In this document: positions 17,645-24,558 of the stretch, one piece after another | How positions within the stretch are numbered: position 1 is the first letter of the stretch | How the letters are laid out: every line of letters starts with the position of its first letter | Assembly (NCBI GenBank): GCA_949290865.1 | Contig: CASETM010000088.1 | Coordinates: 1 to 37,408, forward strand | Source: an uncultured Bacillota bacterium | GTDB lineage: Bacteria; Bacillota_I; Bacilli_A; Erysipelotrichales; Coprobacillaceae | Length of the DNA stretch: 37,408 nt | Direction of reading: 5' to 3' | Position numbers and translations under genes: made by a program | Notes under the pieces: model-generated | What the model saw: only the letters and a program-made list of their open reading frames with translations | Databases searched by the model: none | Told to the model about the DNA's origin: nothing

Positions 17645-18067
17645 ATGGATATGGATAAACGTGATCATCAAATTATTGAATATATCAGCAGTATCAAAGA
17701 TAAAGAAAGTCCACTTTTTAAAACGATTGGCTTTTATCTTCGTGATGAAAGATATGTAGAGGAATTGAAAGATTACTTTAATTCCCGTTTAAGTCTTTTC
17801 TGTCTGATCGTTATCATTTTTATGAATATGATCCTGACAGGAGAGTTGATATTTATCTTTTTTAGTCAGTATGACAGTCTGCTTAAAATAATGATGACAG
17901 GTGTACTGCTTCTGATGGATTATATGCTGATCAGAAAATACAAAAATTATTTGTCAGTCAGCTATAAATATCGGCTTATGTATCTTTTTATTGAAAGTAT
18001 ACCATACGATGTTTTGATGAAAGTGTATGAACGGATCACTAAAAAAGATCTGTATCAGGAAAAATAG
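17645..18067 (+). CDS. Small membrane protein of unknown function
   Basis: I do not recognise this 140-residue protein. A charged N-terminal part (about 1-48, DKRDHQIIEYISSIKDKESPLFKTIGFYLRDERYVEELKDY) precedes two hydrophobic helices at about 50-75 (LSLFCLIVIIFMNMILTGELIFIFF) and 82-98 (LKIMMTGVLLLMDYMLI). A charged tail of about 40 residues follows. It could be anchored to the inner face of the membrane by the hairpin. It is very probably expressed with the upstream amidase gene: GGGG lies just before its ATG. A second in-frame ATG six bases on is an alternative start. Confidence 0.65.
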   Translation: MDMDKRDHQIIEYISSIKDKESPLFKTIGFYLRDERYVEELKDYFNSRLSLFCLIVIIFMNMILTGELIFIFFSQYDSLLKIMMTGVLLLMDYMLIRKYKNYLSVSYKYRLMYLFIESIPYDVLMKVYERITKKDLYQEK

Positions 18068-18092
18068 GAACTTTTTAAGTTCCTATTTCTTT
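18062..18092. terminator. Bidirectional terminator
   Basis: AAATAGGAACT (18062-18072) pairs with AGTTCCTATTT (18078-18088) between convergent genes; the right arm lies in the end of the minus-strand kinase gene. Confidence 0.8.
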
Positions 18093-18985
18093 GGGATGAT
18101 AAGATTGACTGCCCGATTGATAATACAGGCATTGATTGGAAGTGAGCAGCCTTTTTCACCGTCAATATCAACGATCAAATCCTGATTCTGACAGCTGATA
18201 GTTACATGTTTTCCTTGTTTATATTCGATAAAAGGACTTTTTTCGTGTTTTCCAAAACGATAATCTTTAAATAGTGCAATGAGATCTGTGATACTGCATT
18301 TTTTAATGATCATCAGATCCAGTTTGCCATCATTGATATCGGCATAAGGAATGATATTATTGAAACCACCGACCCTGGTCGTATTGGTAATAGCGAACAT
18401 ATAGGCATCTGTATTGAACTCTTCATCATCAATCTTGACTGTTAAATGGAGATTTGTTCTTAACTGCTGAGGCAAGTCAAGCAAACCTCTGATATAATAG
18501 GCTAAAGGACCATATTTCTTTTTATCGTTTTTGGAAACGACAAAGGAAATATCGCTGAACATTCCTCCTGCGGCAACATTGATAAAATAAGAATCATTGA
18601 TTTTTCCTACATCACTGGATGTGATCTGGAAATTCTGGATCATTTTGACAATACCGTTGACAGAAGTTGGAAGTTTCAGATAATTCGCGAAATCATTGAC
18701 GGTTCCTGCTGATAAGATACATAGAGGAATGCGCTTGTTACTGTCGATCATTCCGGAGATGACTTCATTTAAAGTTCCGTCACCACCAACACACATGATA
18801 AAATCATACTGATCTTCGTTGGCAGTTTTGGCTTTAAAATAGGCATCATTTTTCTTTTTTGTGTAGAACACATCAAAATCAGCGACGATTTTCTTGAGTA
18901 TAAGCTGACCAATAATCTTATCCAGTTTATTCTGGATAATATGTTTTCCTGATGAAGGATTAATGATTAGTAAACATCTTTTCAT
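18083..18985 (-). CDS. Diacylglycerol/lipid kinase (YegS/DagK family)
   Basis: ATP-dependent lipid kinase of 300 residues, with the DAGK catalytic domain at the N-terminus: LIINPSSGK at the start, CVGGDGTLNEVISGM as the nucleotide-binding motif, and ILSAGTVNDFANYLKLP next. The middle GVGKI-like stretch (SSDVGKINDSYFINVAAGGMFSD) and the C-terminal DGKLDLMIIKK and DIDGE segments are typical. It could phosphorylate diacylglycerol formed during lipoteichoic acid synthesis, but YegS-type enzymes vary in lipid substrate. It is divergent from the RNase H gene. Confidence 0.85.
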   Translation of the reverse strand: MKRCLLIINPSSGKHIIQNKLDKIIGQLILKKIVADFDVFYTKKKNDAYFKAKTANEDQYDFIMCVGGDGTLNEVISGMIDSNKRIPLCILSAGTVNDFANYLKLPTSVNGIVKMIQNFQITSSDVGKINDSYFINVAAGGMFSDISFVVSKNDKKKYGPLAYYIRGLLDLPQQLRTNLHLTVKIDDEEFNTDAYMFAITNTTRVGGFNNIIPYADINDGKLDLMIIKKCSITDLIALFKDYRFGKHEKSPFIEYKQGKHVTISCQNQDLIVDIDGEKGCSLPINACIINRAVNLIIPKK

Positions 18986-19102
18986 GAATAATTCACCTAC
19001 TTTAATCCTATTTTACGATATTCTACAATATTATACAATTAAATAATCACTTTACTATTAGAAAGTTTTGTTTTACTATAATCAAAAGAAAGGGGTATAT
19101 TT

Positions 19103-19726
19103 ATGGCAAAATATTATGCAGTAAAAATTGGCAGAAAGGAAGGAATCTTTTCTTCGTGGGATGAATGTAAGGAACAGGTACATGGTTATCCCGGAGCTGT
19201 TTATAAATCTTTTTCAACACTTGAAGAGGCAGAAAATTTTCTTGGGGACATTGGTGAGGTAGCTGATATGCAAAATGGAGTCATTGCCTATGTTGATGGA
19301 AGTTTCAACGTCAAGACAAATGAATATGGCTATGGCTGTGTCCTGCTGGAAAATCAGAATATTATTAAAACATTATATGGTAAAGGGGACAGAGCAGATC
19401 TGGCAGAAATGCGTAATGTTTCTGGAGAAATCCTGGGTTCTCTGGCAGCGGTCCATTATGCAATCGAAAATCATTATGGTCAGATCTGTATTTATCATGA
19501 TTATGAAGGAATTGAAAAATGGGTGACCGGTAAATGGGAAGCACGAAAAAAACTGACAAAACAGTATCGTGATACAATGTTAAGACTGCAGAAACAGATT
19601 GGTATTGCCTTTATTAAAGTACCGGCTCACAGCAATGATATTTACAATGACATGGCTGATGCCCTGGCCAAAAAAGCAGTCGGAATTAAAGATGACAAGA
19701 AAAAGAATGCAAAAAAAGTATCATAG
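19103..19726 (+). CDS. rnhA: Ribonuclease HI with N-terminal hybrid-binding domain
   Basis: Cleaves the RNA strand of RNA-DNA hybrids. Residues 1-50 form a viroplasmin-like hybrid-binding domain (YYAVKIGRKEGIFSSWDECKEQVHGYPGAVYKSF). The RNase H domain from about 60 has all four acidic catalytic residues: D65 (YVDGS), E109 (SGEILGS), D133 (YHDYEG) and D186 (MADALAK). The 207-residue length agrees with this architecture, seen in many Firmicutes. AAAGGGG precedes the ATG. Its 3' end overlaps the start of the nuclease gene in another frame. Confidence 0.9.
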   Translation: MAKYYAVKIGRKEGIFSSWDECKEQVHGYPGAVYKSFSTLEEAENFLGDIGEVADMQNGVIAYVDGSFNVKTNEYGYGCVLLENQNIIKTLYGKGDRADLAEMRNVSGEILGSLAAVHYAIENHYGQICIYHDYEGIEKWVTGKWEARKKLTKQYRDTMLRLQKQIGIAFIKVPAHSNDIYNDMADALAKKAVGIKDDKKKNAKKVS

Positions 19727-20222
19727 ATACTTTTGGAAAAAGAGATGTTTCATCTTTGTTTTCCTGCTGGCAGCATTCAGTTCTTTACTGTATTTTTCTC
19801 ATCAGGATATTGATCAAGGTCAACGTTTTGAAGTGGATTTCGATAAAGCGGTTGATGGTGATACGGCCTGGTTCATGATTGATGGAGAATCTGTAAAGGT
19901 CAGATTTCTGTATATTGATACGCCAGAAAGTACGAACCAGGTAGAACCTTATGGCCAGGAAGCCAGTGCCTTTGTCACTGCACAACTGCAGCAGGCAGAA
20001 AAGATCGAACTGGAGATAAACGTAGATGGTGAGCAGTATGATCATTATGATCGACTGCTGGCATGGGTTTTCGTTGATGATGAACTGCTGCAGGAAAAGA
20101 TTGCGGAAATGGGCTATTGTGAGAAGTTTTATGACTATGGATATGATTATCCGTATAAAGAAATGATCATTGCAGCCAATGAACAGGCAATGAAGGAAAA
20201 ACGAGGAATTTACAGCAAATAA
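19707..20222 (+). CDS. Membrane-anchored or secreted thermonuclease (SNase family)
   Basis: Staphylococcal-nuclease-type phosphodiesterase, 171 residues from this start. A basic stretch (KKYHRYFWKKR) and a hydrophobic helix (CFIFVFLLAAFSSLLYF) form a signal peptide or anchor, so the enzyme works outside the cell. The catalytic set is visible: VKVRFLYIDTPES with Arg and Glu, and DHYDRLLAWVF with the second Arg; calcium-site acidic residues are in AVDGDTAWF. The start is uncertain: ATG at 19707 gives the shortest clean signal peptide; ATG at 19692 adds five residues, and both overlap the rnhA end. No strong ribosome-binding site is seen, so translation is probably coupled to rnhA. Confidence 0.85.
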   Translation: MQKKYHRYFWKKRCFIFVFLLAAFSSLLYFSHQDIDQGQRFEVDFDKAVDGDTAWFMIDGESVKVRFLYIDTPESTNQVEPYGQEASAFVTAQLQQAEKIELEINVDGEQYDHYDRLLAWVFVDDELLQEKIAEMGYCEKFYDYGYDYPYKEMIIAANEQAMKEKRGIYSK

Positions 20223-20244
20223 AAAAAGACATCTGTCTTTTTTT
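20221..20244. terminator. Bidirectional terminator
   Basis: A7-GACA / TGTC-T7 stem with a 2-base loop between convergent genes, symmetrical and so able to act in both directions. Confidence 0.85.
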
Positions 20245-20536
20245 AATTTGTTTCCATTTTTTTATTTTTTTTGATCAGGATAATATGAACGATCACATAA
20301 ACAATAAAGACGATAGCAAATATCCATAAGAAATTTCCGTAAATATATTTTGGATCCCCTGACCACCAGGCAAACCATTCACCACATTTTTTGATCAGAA
20401 TCGCCATTGCATATGAAAAAGTGGCACATCCTAAAACAGCAATAATAAAAGAAATGATTTTATTCAAGATCTCTTTAAAGATCAGTAAAGATACAAAACA
20501 TACAAATGCTACAAACATAGAAATGACAAAATGCAT
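20243..20536 (-). CDS. Small membrane protein, three helices, unknown function
   Basis: Unrecognised 97-residue membrane protein. Three hydrophobic segments are visible: about 2-20 (HFVISMFVAFVCFVSLLIF), 26-46 (IISFIIAVLGCATFSYAMAIL) and 69-90 (FLWIFAIVFIVYVIVHIILI), the second followed by KKCGEWFAWWSGDP, a Trp-rich interfacial loop. I chose the ATG at 20536 because AAGGAGG sits eight bases before it; an ATG six bases earlier is too close and the longer frame to 20593 lacks a site. The tail is lysine-rich. It stands alone, divergent from the glycosyltransferase gene. Confidence 0.65.
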   Translation of the reverse strand: MHFVISMFVAFVCFVSLLIFKEILNKIISFIIAVLGCATFSYAMAILIKKCGEWFAWWSGDPKYIYGNFLWIFAIVFIVYVIVHIILIKKNKKMETN

Positions 20537-20650
20537 AATCATATCCTCCTTTTTATACTTAATAAAAATACCACAAATAATCAGCAAATGCAATAAGTGG
20601 TGTATTAATTTACGATTTATGCTAAAATATTGTTTAAGGGAGAATTGAGT

Positions 20651-21619
20651 ATGAAACTATTAACTGTATGTATACCTTGTCATAATTCAATCGAAAATAT
20701 GCATAAATCGATTACGTCATGTCTTTTGATGAAAGAAGAAGTTGAAGTTATCATTATTGATGATCATTCGACTGATGAAACTCTGCAGGTTGCCAAAGAA
20801 TATGAAGCTTTGTATCCTGATATGATTCAGGTCATTGAAAATCACGATGATTTCTTTTTAAAGAAAGCATTGGACCACAGTCATGGACTGTATTTTAAAA
20901 TTTTAAAAAGTGGTGATTTTTTTGATCAGCCTTCATTAGTCAGTGTGATTGAAACTTTAAGAGATTTTATCAGAATTCAGGCTAATCTGGATCTGCTGAT
21001 CACAGATCATAAATGTGTAAGTGAAGGAAAAAGAGATCAGAAGATGTCTTATCGTAATATTTTTCCTACGGAAACGCTTTTTGAATGGCATGGCCTTAAG
21101 GCGTTTAAGAAACACTTTCAGATTGATCTGCAGGCCATGATCATCAAAACAAGTATATTAAAGAACATCAGAGATATAATAAAGAATGATGAATTTATGT
21201 ATGTTTATCTGATTTATGGAATGATTCCACATATTAAATCCATGTATTATCTGCAGACATATTTCTACTGCTGCAGTGAGAAAAAAGAAACTCAGATCCA
21301 TGAACTGGATCAGTATATTGTATTGCTAAAGAATTTGTGGAATGCTTATTCAGTTTACTCTTTAAAAAGCAGAAGACAGCGTTATTTTGCGATAGAACAG
21401 TTGTCTAGAATCTATATTGCTATTGAATATCTGGTTTTCAAAAACAATGAAAAAGAGAAAAAGAATGAACTGGATCTTTATTTACAGGATACGAATCCTA
21501 AACTGTTTAAAGCAGTTACCAATAATCTTTTTGGAACACTGTTGAATTTCAAAAATGAAACAGCACAGAATATGTTAAACAGGCTGTTTGATAAAATATA
21601 TGATAATTACCATATTTAA
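20651..21619 (+). CDS. Glycosyltransferase family 2 protein (atypical DxD)
   Basis: GT-A fold glycosyltransferase of 322 residues. The N-terminus LLTVCIPCHNSIENMHKSITSCL and EVIIIDDHSTDETLQVAKEY form the nucleotide-sugar binding half, as in GT2 enzymes. Where relatives have the metal-binding DSDDW-type motif, this protein reads YFKILKSGDFFDQ: the first and third positions are Lys and Gly. The C-terminal 200 residues are mostly helical, without membrane segments. The ATG at 20651 follows AAGGGAG; the frame reaches back to a TTG at 20630. A PAP2 phosphatase gene follows closely, so a role in surface glycan or lipid-linked sugar metabolism is possible. Confidence 0.75.
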   Translation: MKLLTVCIPCHNSIENMHKSITSCLLMKEEVEVIIIDDHSTDETLQVAKEYEALYPDMIQVIENHDDFFLKKALDHSHGLYFKILKSGDFFDQPSLVSVIETLRDFIRIQANLDLLITDHKCVSEGKRDQKMSYRNIFPTETLFEWHGLKAFKKHFQIDLQAMIIKTSILKNIRDIIKNDEFMYVYLIYGMIPHIKSMYYLQTYFYCCSEKKETQIHELDQYIVLLKNLWNAYSVYSLKSRRQRYFAIEQLSRIYIAIEYLVFKNNEKEKKNELDLYLQDTNPKLFKAVTNNLFGTLLNFKNETAQNMLNRLFDKIYDNYHI

Positions 21620-21635
21620 AGGAATAGGAGAAAAA

Positions 21636-22229
21636 ATGCAAAATATCAGAAAAAAAAATCTGTATGTCATCCCATTACTGTTATTTATAATTGATTTTGT
21701 GCTTATTCATTTACAGCTGATGGAAACTGCTGATCAGACTGTTTATCAGCTGACACAGCTGATGAAATGCGATATAATGACACAATTCTTTAAGCTTTGT
21801 TCTTTTTTAGGCAGTACTTATTTTTATGTTGTGACGATTGCATTGCTGGTACTGTTGAAAAGCCGTAAAGATATCTATACTGGGATTCATCTGCTGATTA
21901 TCCAGGCAATAAACCGTTTCATTAAATTTATTATTAAAAGACCACGACCTGATGAGATTTTTCATCTGGTGAAAGAAACCAATTACAGCTTTCCCAGTGG
22001 ACACAGCATGTCAGCGATGGCTGGCTATGGACTGTGGATCATTGAAGTCAAAAACAGTAATTTGAAGTATAAAAATGCGCTTATGATTGTTTTAGGGCTT
22101 ATGATATTTCTGATTGGTTTGAGCAGGATTTATTTAGGTGTTCACTATTTTTCTGATGTTATTGGTGGATTTCTTTTATCGCTCAGTTATATATTATTTA
22201 TTTATTACCACACCTCTTTTTATGCCTGA
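21636..22229 (+). CDS. PAP2-family membrane phosphatase
   Basis: Integral membrane lipid phosphatase of 197 residues, of the type that dephosphorylates phosphatidic acid, undecaprenyl pyrophosphate or PGP. The three PAP2 motifs are present: KFIIKRPRP (motif 1), PSGHSM (motif 2, with the proton-donor His) and SRIYLGVHYFSDVIGG (motif 3, with the nucleophile His). About five or six membrane helices surround them. The ATG at 21636 follows TAGGAGAAAAA; the longer frame start at 21588 overlaps the upstream gene. The spacing of 16 bases suggests cotranscription with the glycosyltransferase. Confidence 0.87.
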   Translation: MQNIRKKNLYVIPLLLFIIDFVLIHLQLMETADQTVYQLTQLMKCDIMTQFFKLCSFLGSTYFYVVTIALLVLLKSRKDIYTGIHLLIIQAINRFIKFIIKRPRPDEIFHLVKETNYSFPSGHSMSAMAGYGLWIIEVKNSNLKYKNALMIVLGLMIFLIGLSRIYLGVHYFSDVIGGFLLSLSYILFIYYHTSFYA

Positions 22230-22241
22230 AAGAGGTTTTTG
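22212..22241 (+). terminator. Terminator after the PAP2 gene
   Basis: ACCTCTTT (22212-22219) pairs with AAAGAGGT (22229-22236), then T's; the left arm is inside the coding sequence. Confidence 0.75.
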
Positions 22242-22311
22242 TGTATAATCGGTGAAATGAATGGAAATTGTGTTTGATTATGTTATAATGAAGATGTTGA
22301 AAGGGTAAAAT

Positions 22312-23418
22312 ATGAAGCAATTGGAAAATAAAAAAAAATATATAGCAATTATTGTCGTTGCTGTTATTATCATTCTGATTTATAAAAATATCGACAGTCA
22401 CTTTTTTGATATGATATATAGTGCCTTTTTACCGGTGATTATTGGTGGTATTCTGGCATATTTTTTACAGCCTATCGTTTATCTTATGGAAATGCGGATC
22501 GATGCTATCAAAGATGGCAAGTTTTCAAAGATTAGCCATACGATTTCTTCTATTACGGTTTTTATTCTGTTTATGATGATCATTGTGGCTTTACTGGTAT
22601 TATGTGTTCCAGCACTTCTGGATTATATCGTGAATATTTCTGAAAATATCGGTGTATATAAAACAAGTTTTGAAAAATCGATTGTTGATACTTTTGGCAA
22701 CAATATGTTCAGTCAGACTGTTGTTGATTGCGGACTGGCCTTGATTAACAACATGAGCATGATTGAGCCGGTTAATCCAATGGATACGATCGATACTGTT
22801 TTTCAGACTGGAAGTAAGCTGATTACATTGCTGATTGGTCTGATTTTCACACCTTATTGCCTGATTGAAGCGAAAAGACTGGTTTCGATTTTTGATCGAT
22901 TGCTAGGATTGTTTATTTCTGATAAAAGTATTGCATTAATTCATGGTTATACCTTTAAGGTTCATCATATTTTTGGCAGATTTATCTATGGTAAGTTTTT
23001 AGATTCGCTGATTATTGGTTTGATTGCCTTTGTTGGTTTAGGACTTATGGGCATTGAGTACTTCCCATTGCTGGCAGGATTTATTCTGATTACCAATATG
23101 ATTCCTTATTTTGGACCGTTTATTGGAGGAATACCAGCGGTGCTGGTCGCTTTGATAACTGGAGATTTACTGACTGCACTGTCAACGATGCTGTTTGTCT
23201 TTGTTTTACAGCAATTTGATGGATTGTTCTTAGGACCTAAGATCTTAGGGGATGTCGTAGGTATTTCTCCATTCTGGGTGTTATTTTCTATCACGGTTTT
23301 TGGCAGTCTGTTTGGATTTATTGGGATGTTTTTGGGAGTACCAATCATTTGTGTTATACGTATGTTTTTCAACGATTATATTGAATATCGAAAAGATAAA
23401 GAGAAAGCAACGGGATAA
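22312..23418 (+). CDS. AI-2E family permease (PerM/YdbI-like)
   Basis: Polytopic membrane protein of 368 residues in the AI-2E transporter family, whose members export small molecules or move ions. An N-terminal pair of helices (YIAIIVVAVIIILIY and AFLPVIIGGILAYFLQPIVYLM), a long central amphipathic part, and a C-terminal bundle are typical. The family block around ILITNMIPYFGPFIGGIPAVLVAL and QFDGLFLGPKILGDVVGISPFWVLFSI is clear. The AI-2 link comes from one E. coli member; the true substrate here is unknown. GAAAGGG precedes the ATG, and the gene ends in a terminator just before a tRNA. Confidence 0.87.
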   Translation: MKQLENKKKYIAIIVVAVIIILIYKNIDSHFFDMIYSAFLPVIIGGILAYFLQPIVYLMEMRIDAIKDGKFSKISHTISSITVFILFMMIIVALLVLCVPALLDYIVNISENIGVYKTSFEKSIVDTFGNNMFSQTVVDCGLALINNMSMIEPVNPMDTIDTVFQTGSKLITLLIGLIFTPYCLIEAKRLVSIFDRLLGLFISDKSIALIHGYTFKVHHIFGRFIYGKFLDSLIIGLIAFVGLGLMGIEYFPLLAGFILITNMIPYFGPFIGGIPAVLVALITGDLLTALSTMLFVFVLQQFDGLFLGPKILGDVVGISPFWVLFSITVFGSLFGFIGMFLGVPIICVIRMFFNDYIEYRKDKEKATG

Positions 23419-23431
23419 GTTGCTTTTTTTT
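23404..23431 (+). terminator. Terminator after the AI-2E permease gene
   Basis: AAAGCAAC (23404-23411) pairs with GTTGCTTT (23419-23426) followed by T's. Confidence 0.85.
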
Positions 23432-23468
23432 ATGAATAATGCTAGGATATATCATGTAATTTCTATAT

Positions 23469-23545
23469 GTCCACGTAGCTCAGCTGGATAGAGCACACGC
23501 CTCCTAAGCGTGGGGTCGGAGGTTCAAATCCTCTCGCGGACGCCA
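23469..23545 (+). tRNA. tRNA-Arg (anticodon CCT)
   Basis: A full cloverleaf can be drawn: acceptor GTCCACG/CGCGGAC, D-stem GCTC/GAGC, anticodon stem CACGC/GCGTG around the loop CTCCTAA (anticodon CCT, reading AGG), a 5-base variable loop, T-stem GGAGG/CCTCT with TTCAAAT loop, discriminator G and an encoded CCA. The acceptor stem has one A5-C68 mismatch where a G-C pair would be expected. It sits at the left edge of a segment of foreign composition; tRNA-Arg genes are frequent integration sites. Confidence 0.93.
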
Positions 23546-23554
23546 TGAAAATTC

Positions 23555-23597
23555 CGTCGAAAGCATTGTCTTTGATATACTTTCGGCGTTTTCTTTT
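23555..23597 (+). terminator. Terminator after tRNA-Arg
   Basis: CGTCGAAAG (23555-23563) pairs with CTTTCGGCG (23580-23588, one T-G wobble), followed by TTTTCTTTT. Confidence 0.75.
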
Positions 23598-23761
23598 GTT
23601 TAAAAAAGATCATTTTTATTGATGGGAATGAAGAGACAAGGGAAAGTAGATTAACTGGTTTTAAAATAGTGTAAGAAAGGATATGGCATATTTATATGAA
23701 TAATTCTTAAGTTGAAATTAGGATCAGCTTCTCATGAATGAAATAAAATATATTCATTCTC
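23598..23761. other. Non-coding stretch at the island's left edge
   Basis: AT-rich sequence between the tRNA terminator and the TetR promoter. I see no gene, repeat of the tRNA end, or recombinase remnant in it. Confidence 0.5.
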
Positions 23762-23790
23762 TTGACAAAATCTTTTTTTAATATTAAACT
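23762..23790 (+). promoter_or_regulatory. Promoter of the TetR regulator gene
   Basis: A consensus -35 (TTGACA, 23762-23767) and TAAACT (23785-23790) separated by 17 bp. The tandem operator follows immediately, so bound repressor would block the start site. Confidence 0.65.
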
Positions 23791-23818
23791 TATAACAGTG
23801 TTATATAACAATGTTATA
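23791..23818. promoter_or_regulatory. Tandem overlapping palindromic operator
   Basis: Two 15-bp palindromes of the form TATAACA-N-TGTTATA lie at 23791-23805 (centre G) and 23804-23818 (centre A), sharing two bases, so the repeat period is 13 bp. Both half-sites of each copy are perfect. They occupy the space between the -10 element and the ribosome-binding site (GGAGG, 23821-23825) of the TetR gene, which suggests autorepression by two repressor dimers. Confidence 0.7.
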
Positions 23819-23833
23819 TAGGAGGTGTGCAAA

Positions 23834-24448
23834 ATAAACGGAAATGGAACGACTTTAGAAAACATCCATCGGGCAGCGAAAGTGGAATTTTTAGAAAAAG
23901 GATATAAAGATGCTTCTTTGCGAAATATTGTAAAATCCGTGGGAATGACTACCGGAGCCTTTTATGGATATTACAAAAGTAAAGAAGAACTTTTTGAGGC
24001 TATCGTAGGTGAGCATTACGAATATATTCTCAACCGTTTTATAAAGGCACAGCAGGAGTTTGCCGAGCTTCCAGCCGTGCAGCAGCCAGAAGTTATGAGT
24101 GACATTTCGGGTATTTGTATGTATGATATGCTTCATTATGCGTATGAACATTTAGAGGAATGTAAACTCATCCTCTGCTGTTCGGAAGGAACGAAATTTG
24201 CTGGGCTTATTGATGAAATGGTGGAGATTGAGGTAGATGGGACACATGCCTATCAGGATGTCTTAAGGAAGCTTGGTAAGCCTTCCCCCAAGATTGATCC
24301 TACTCTTGAACATATTCTGATCACCGGAATGTTTCATACTTTTTTTGAACTAATCGTACACGAAATGCCGCTCAAAGATGCCGAAAACTACGTTAAAGAA
24401 ATGCGCGCCTTTTATACAGCAGGATGGATGAAAATTATGGGGCAGTAA
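23834..24448 (+). CDS. TetR-family transcriptional regulator with uncertain start
   Basis: One-component repressor of about 205 residues. The N-terminal helix-turn-helix reads ENIHRAAKVEFLEKGYKDASLRNIVKSVGMTTGAFYGYYKSKEELFEAIV, a textbook TetR domain; the rest is a helical ligand-binding and dimer domain. The frame is open from a GTG at 23825, but that codon overlaps the GGAGG site and cannot be the start. Eight bases after GGAGGT the frame has ATA (23834), exactly where a start is expected, giving (M)NGNGTTLENIHRAA. No in-frame ATG, GTG or TTG occurs before the HTH. So the start may be a rare ATA, or the gene has lost its start. It precedes and probably controls the ABC pair. Confidence 0.8.
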   Translation: MNGNGTTLENIHRAAKVEFLEKGYKDASLRNIVKSVGMTTGAFYGYYKSKEELFEAIVGEHYEYILNRFIKAQQEFAELPAVQQPEVMSDISGICMYDMLHYAYEHLEECKLILCCSEGTKFAGLIDEMVEIEVDGTHAYQDVLRKLGKPSPKIDPTLEHILITGMFHTFFELIVHEMPLKDAENYVKEMRAFYTAGWMKIMGQ

Positions 24449-24470
24449 TGCCTTATAATTTTTACCAAAC

Positions 24471-24488
24471 AGTTAGTCTAGACTAACT
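24471..24488. promoter_or_regulatory. 18-bp perfect palindrome upstream of the ABC pair
   Basis: AGTTAGTCTAGACTAACT is a perfect palindrome followed by TAAAT. Its core GTTAG-N6-CTAACTTAAA recurs at 28154 before the methyltransferase block. It lies 11 bp after a TATAAT (24454-24459), so it may cover a transcription start. It has the TTAG-N6-CTAA spacing contained in the DtxR/IdeR iron box, though the inner bases differ. Confidence 0.55.
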
Positions 24489-24505
24489 TAAATTTGGATA
24501 TTGTT

Positions 24506-24523
24506 AGAACATAGACGTGTTCT
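24506..24523. repeat. Short inverted repeat in the ABC leader
   Basis: AGAACA (24506-24511) and TGTTCT (24518-24523) with a 6-base centre. It lacks a T-run, so it may be another binding site or a leader hairpin. Confidence 0.3.
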
Positions 24524-24558
24524 CTTTATCATAAACACAAAGAAAAGGAGGGATTTTT

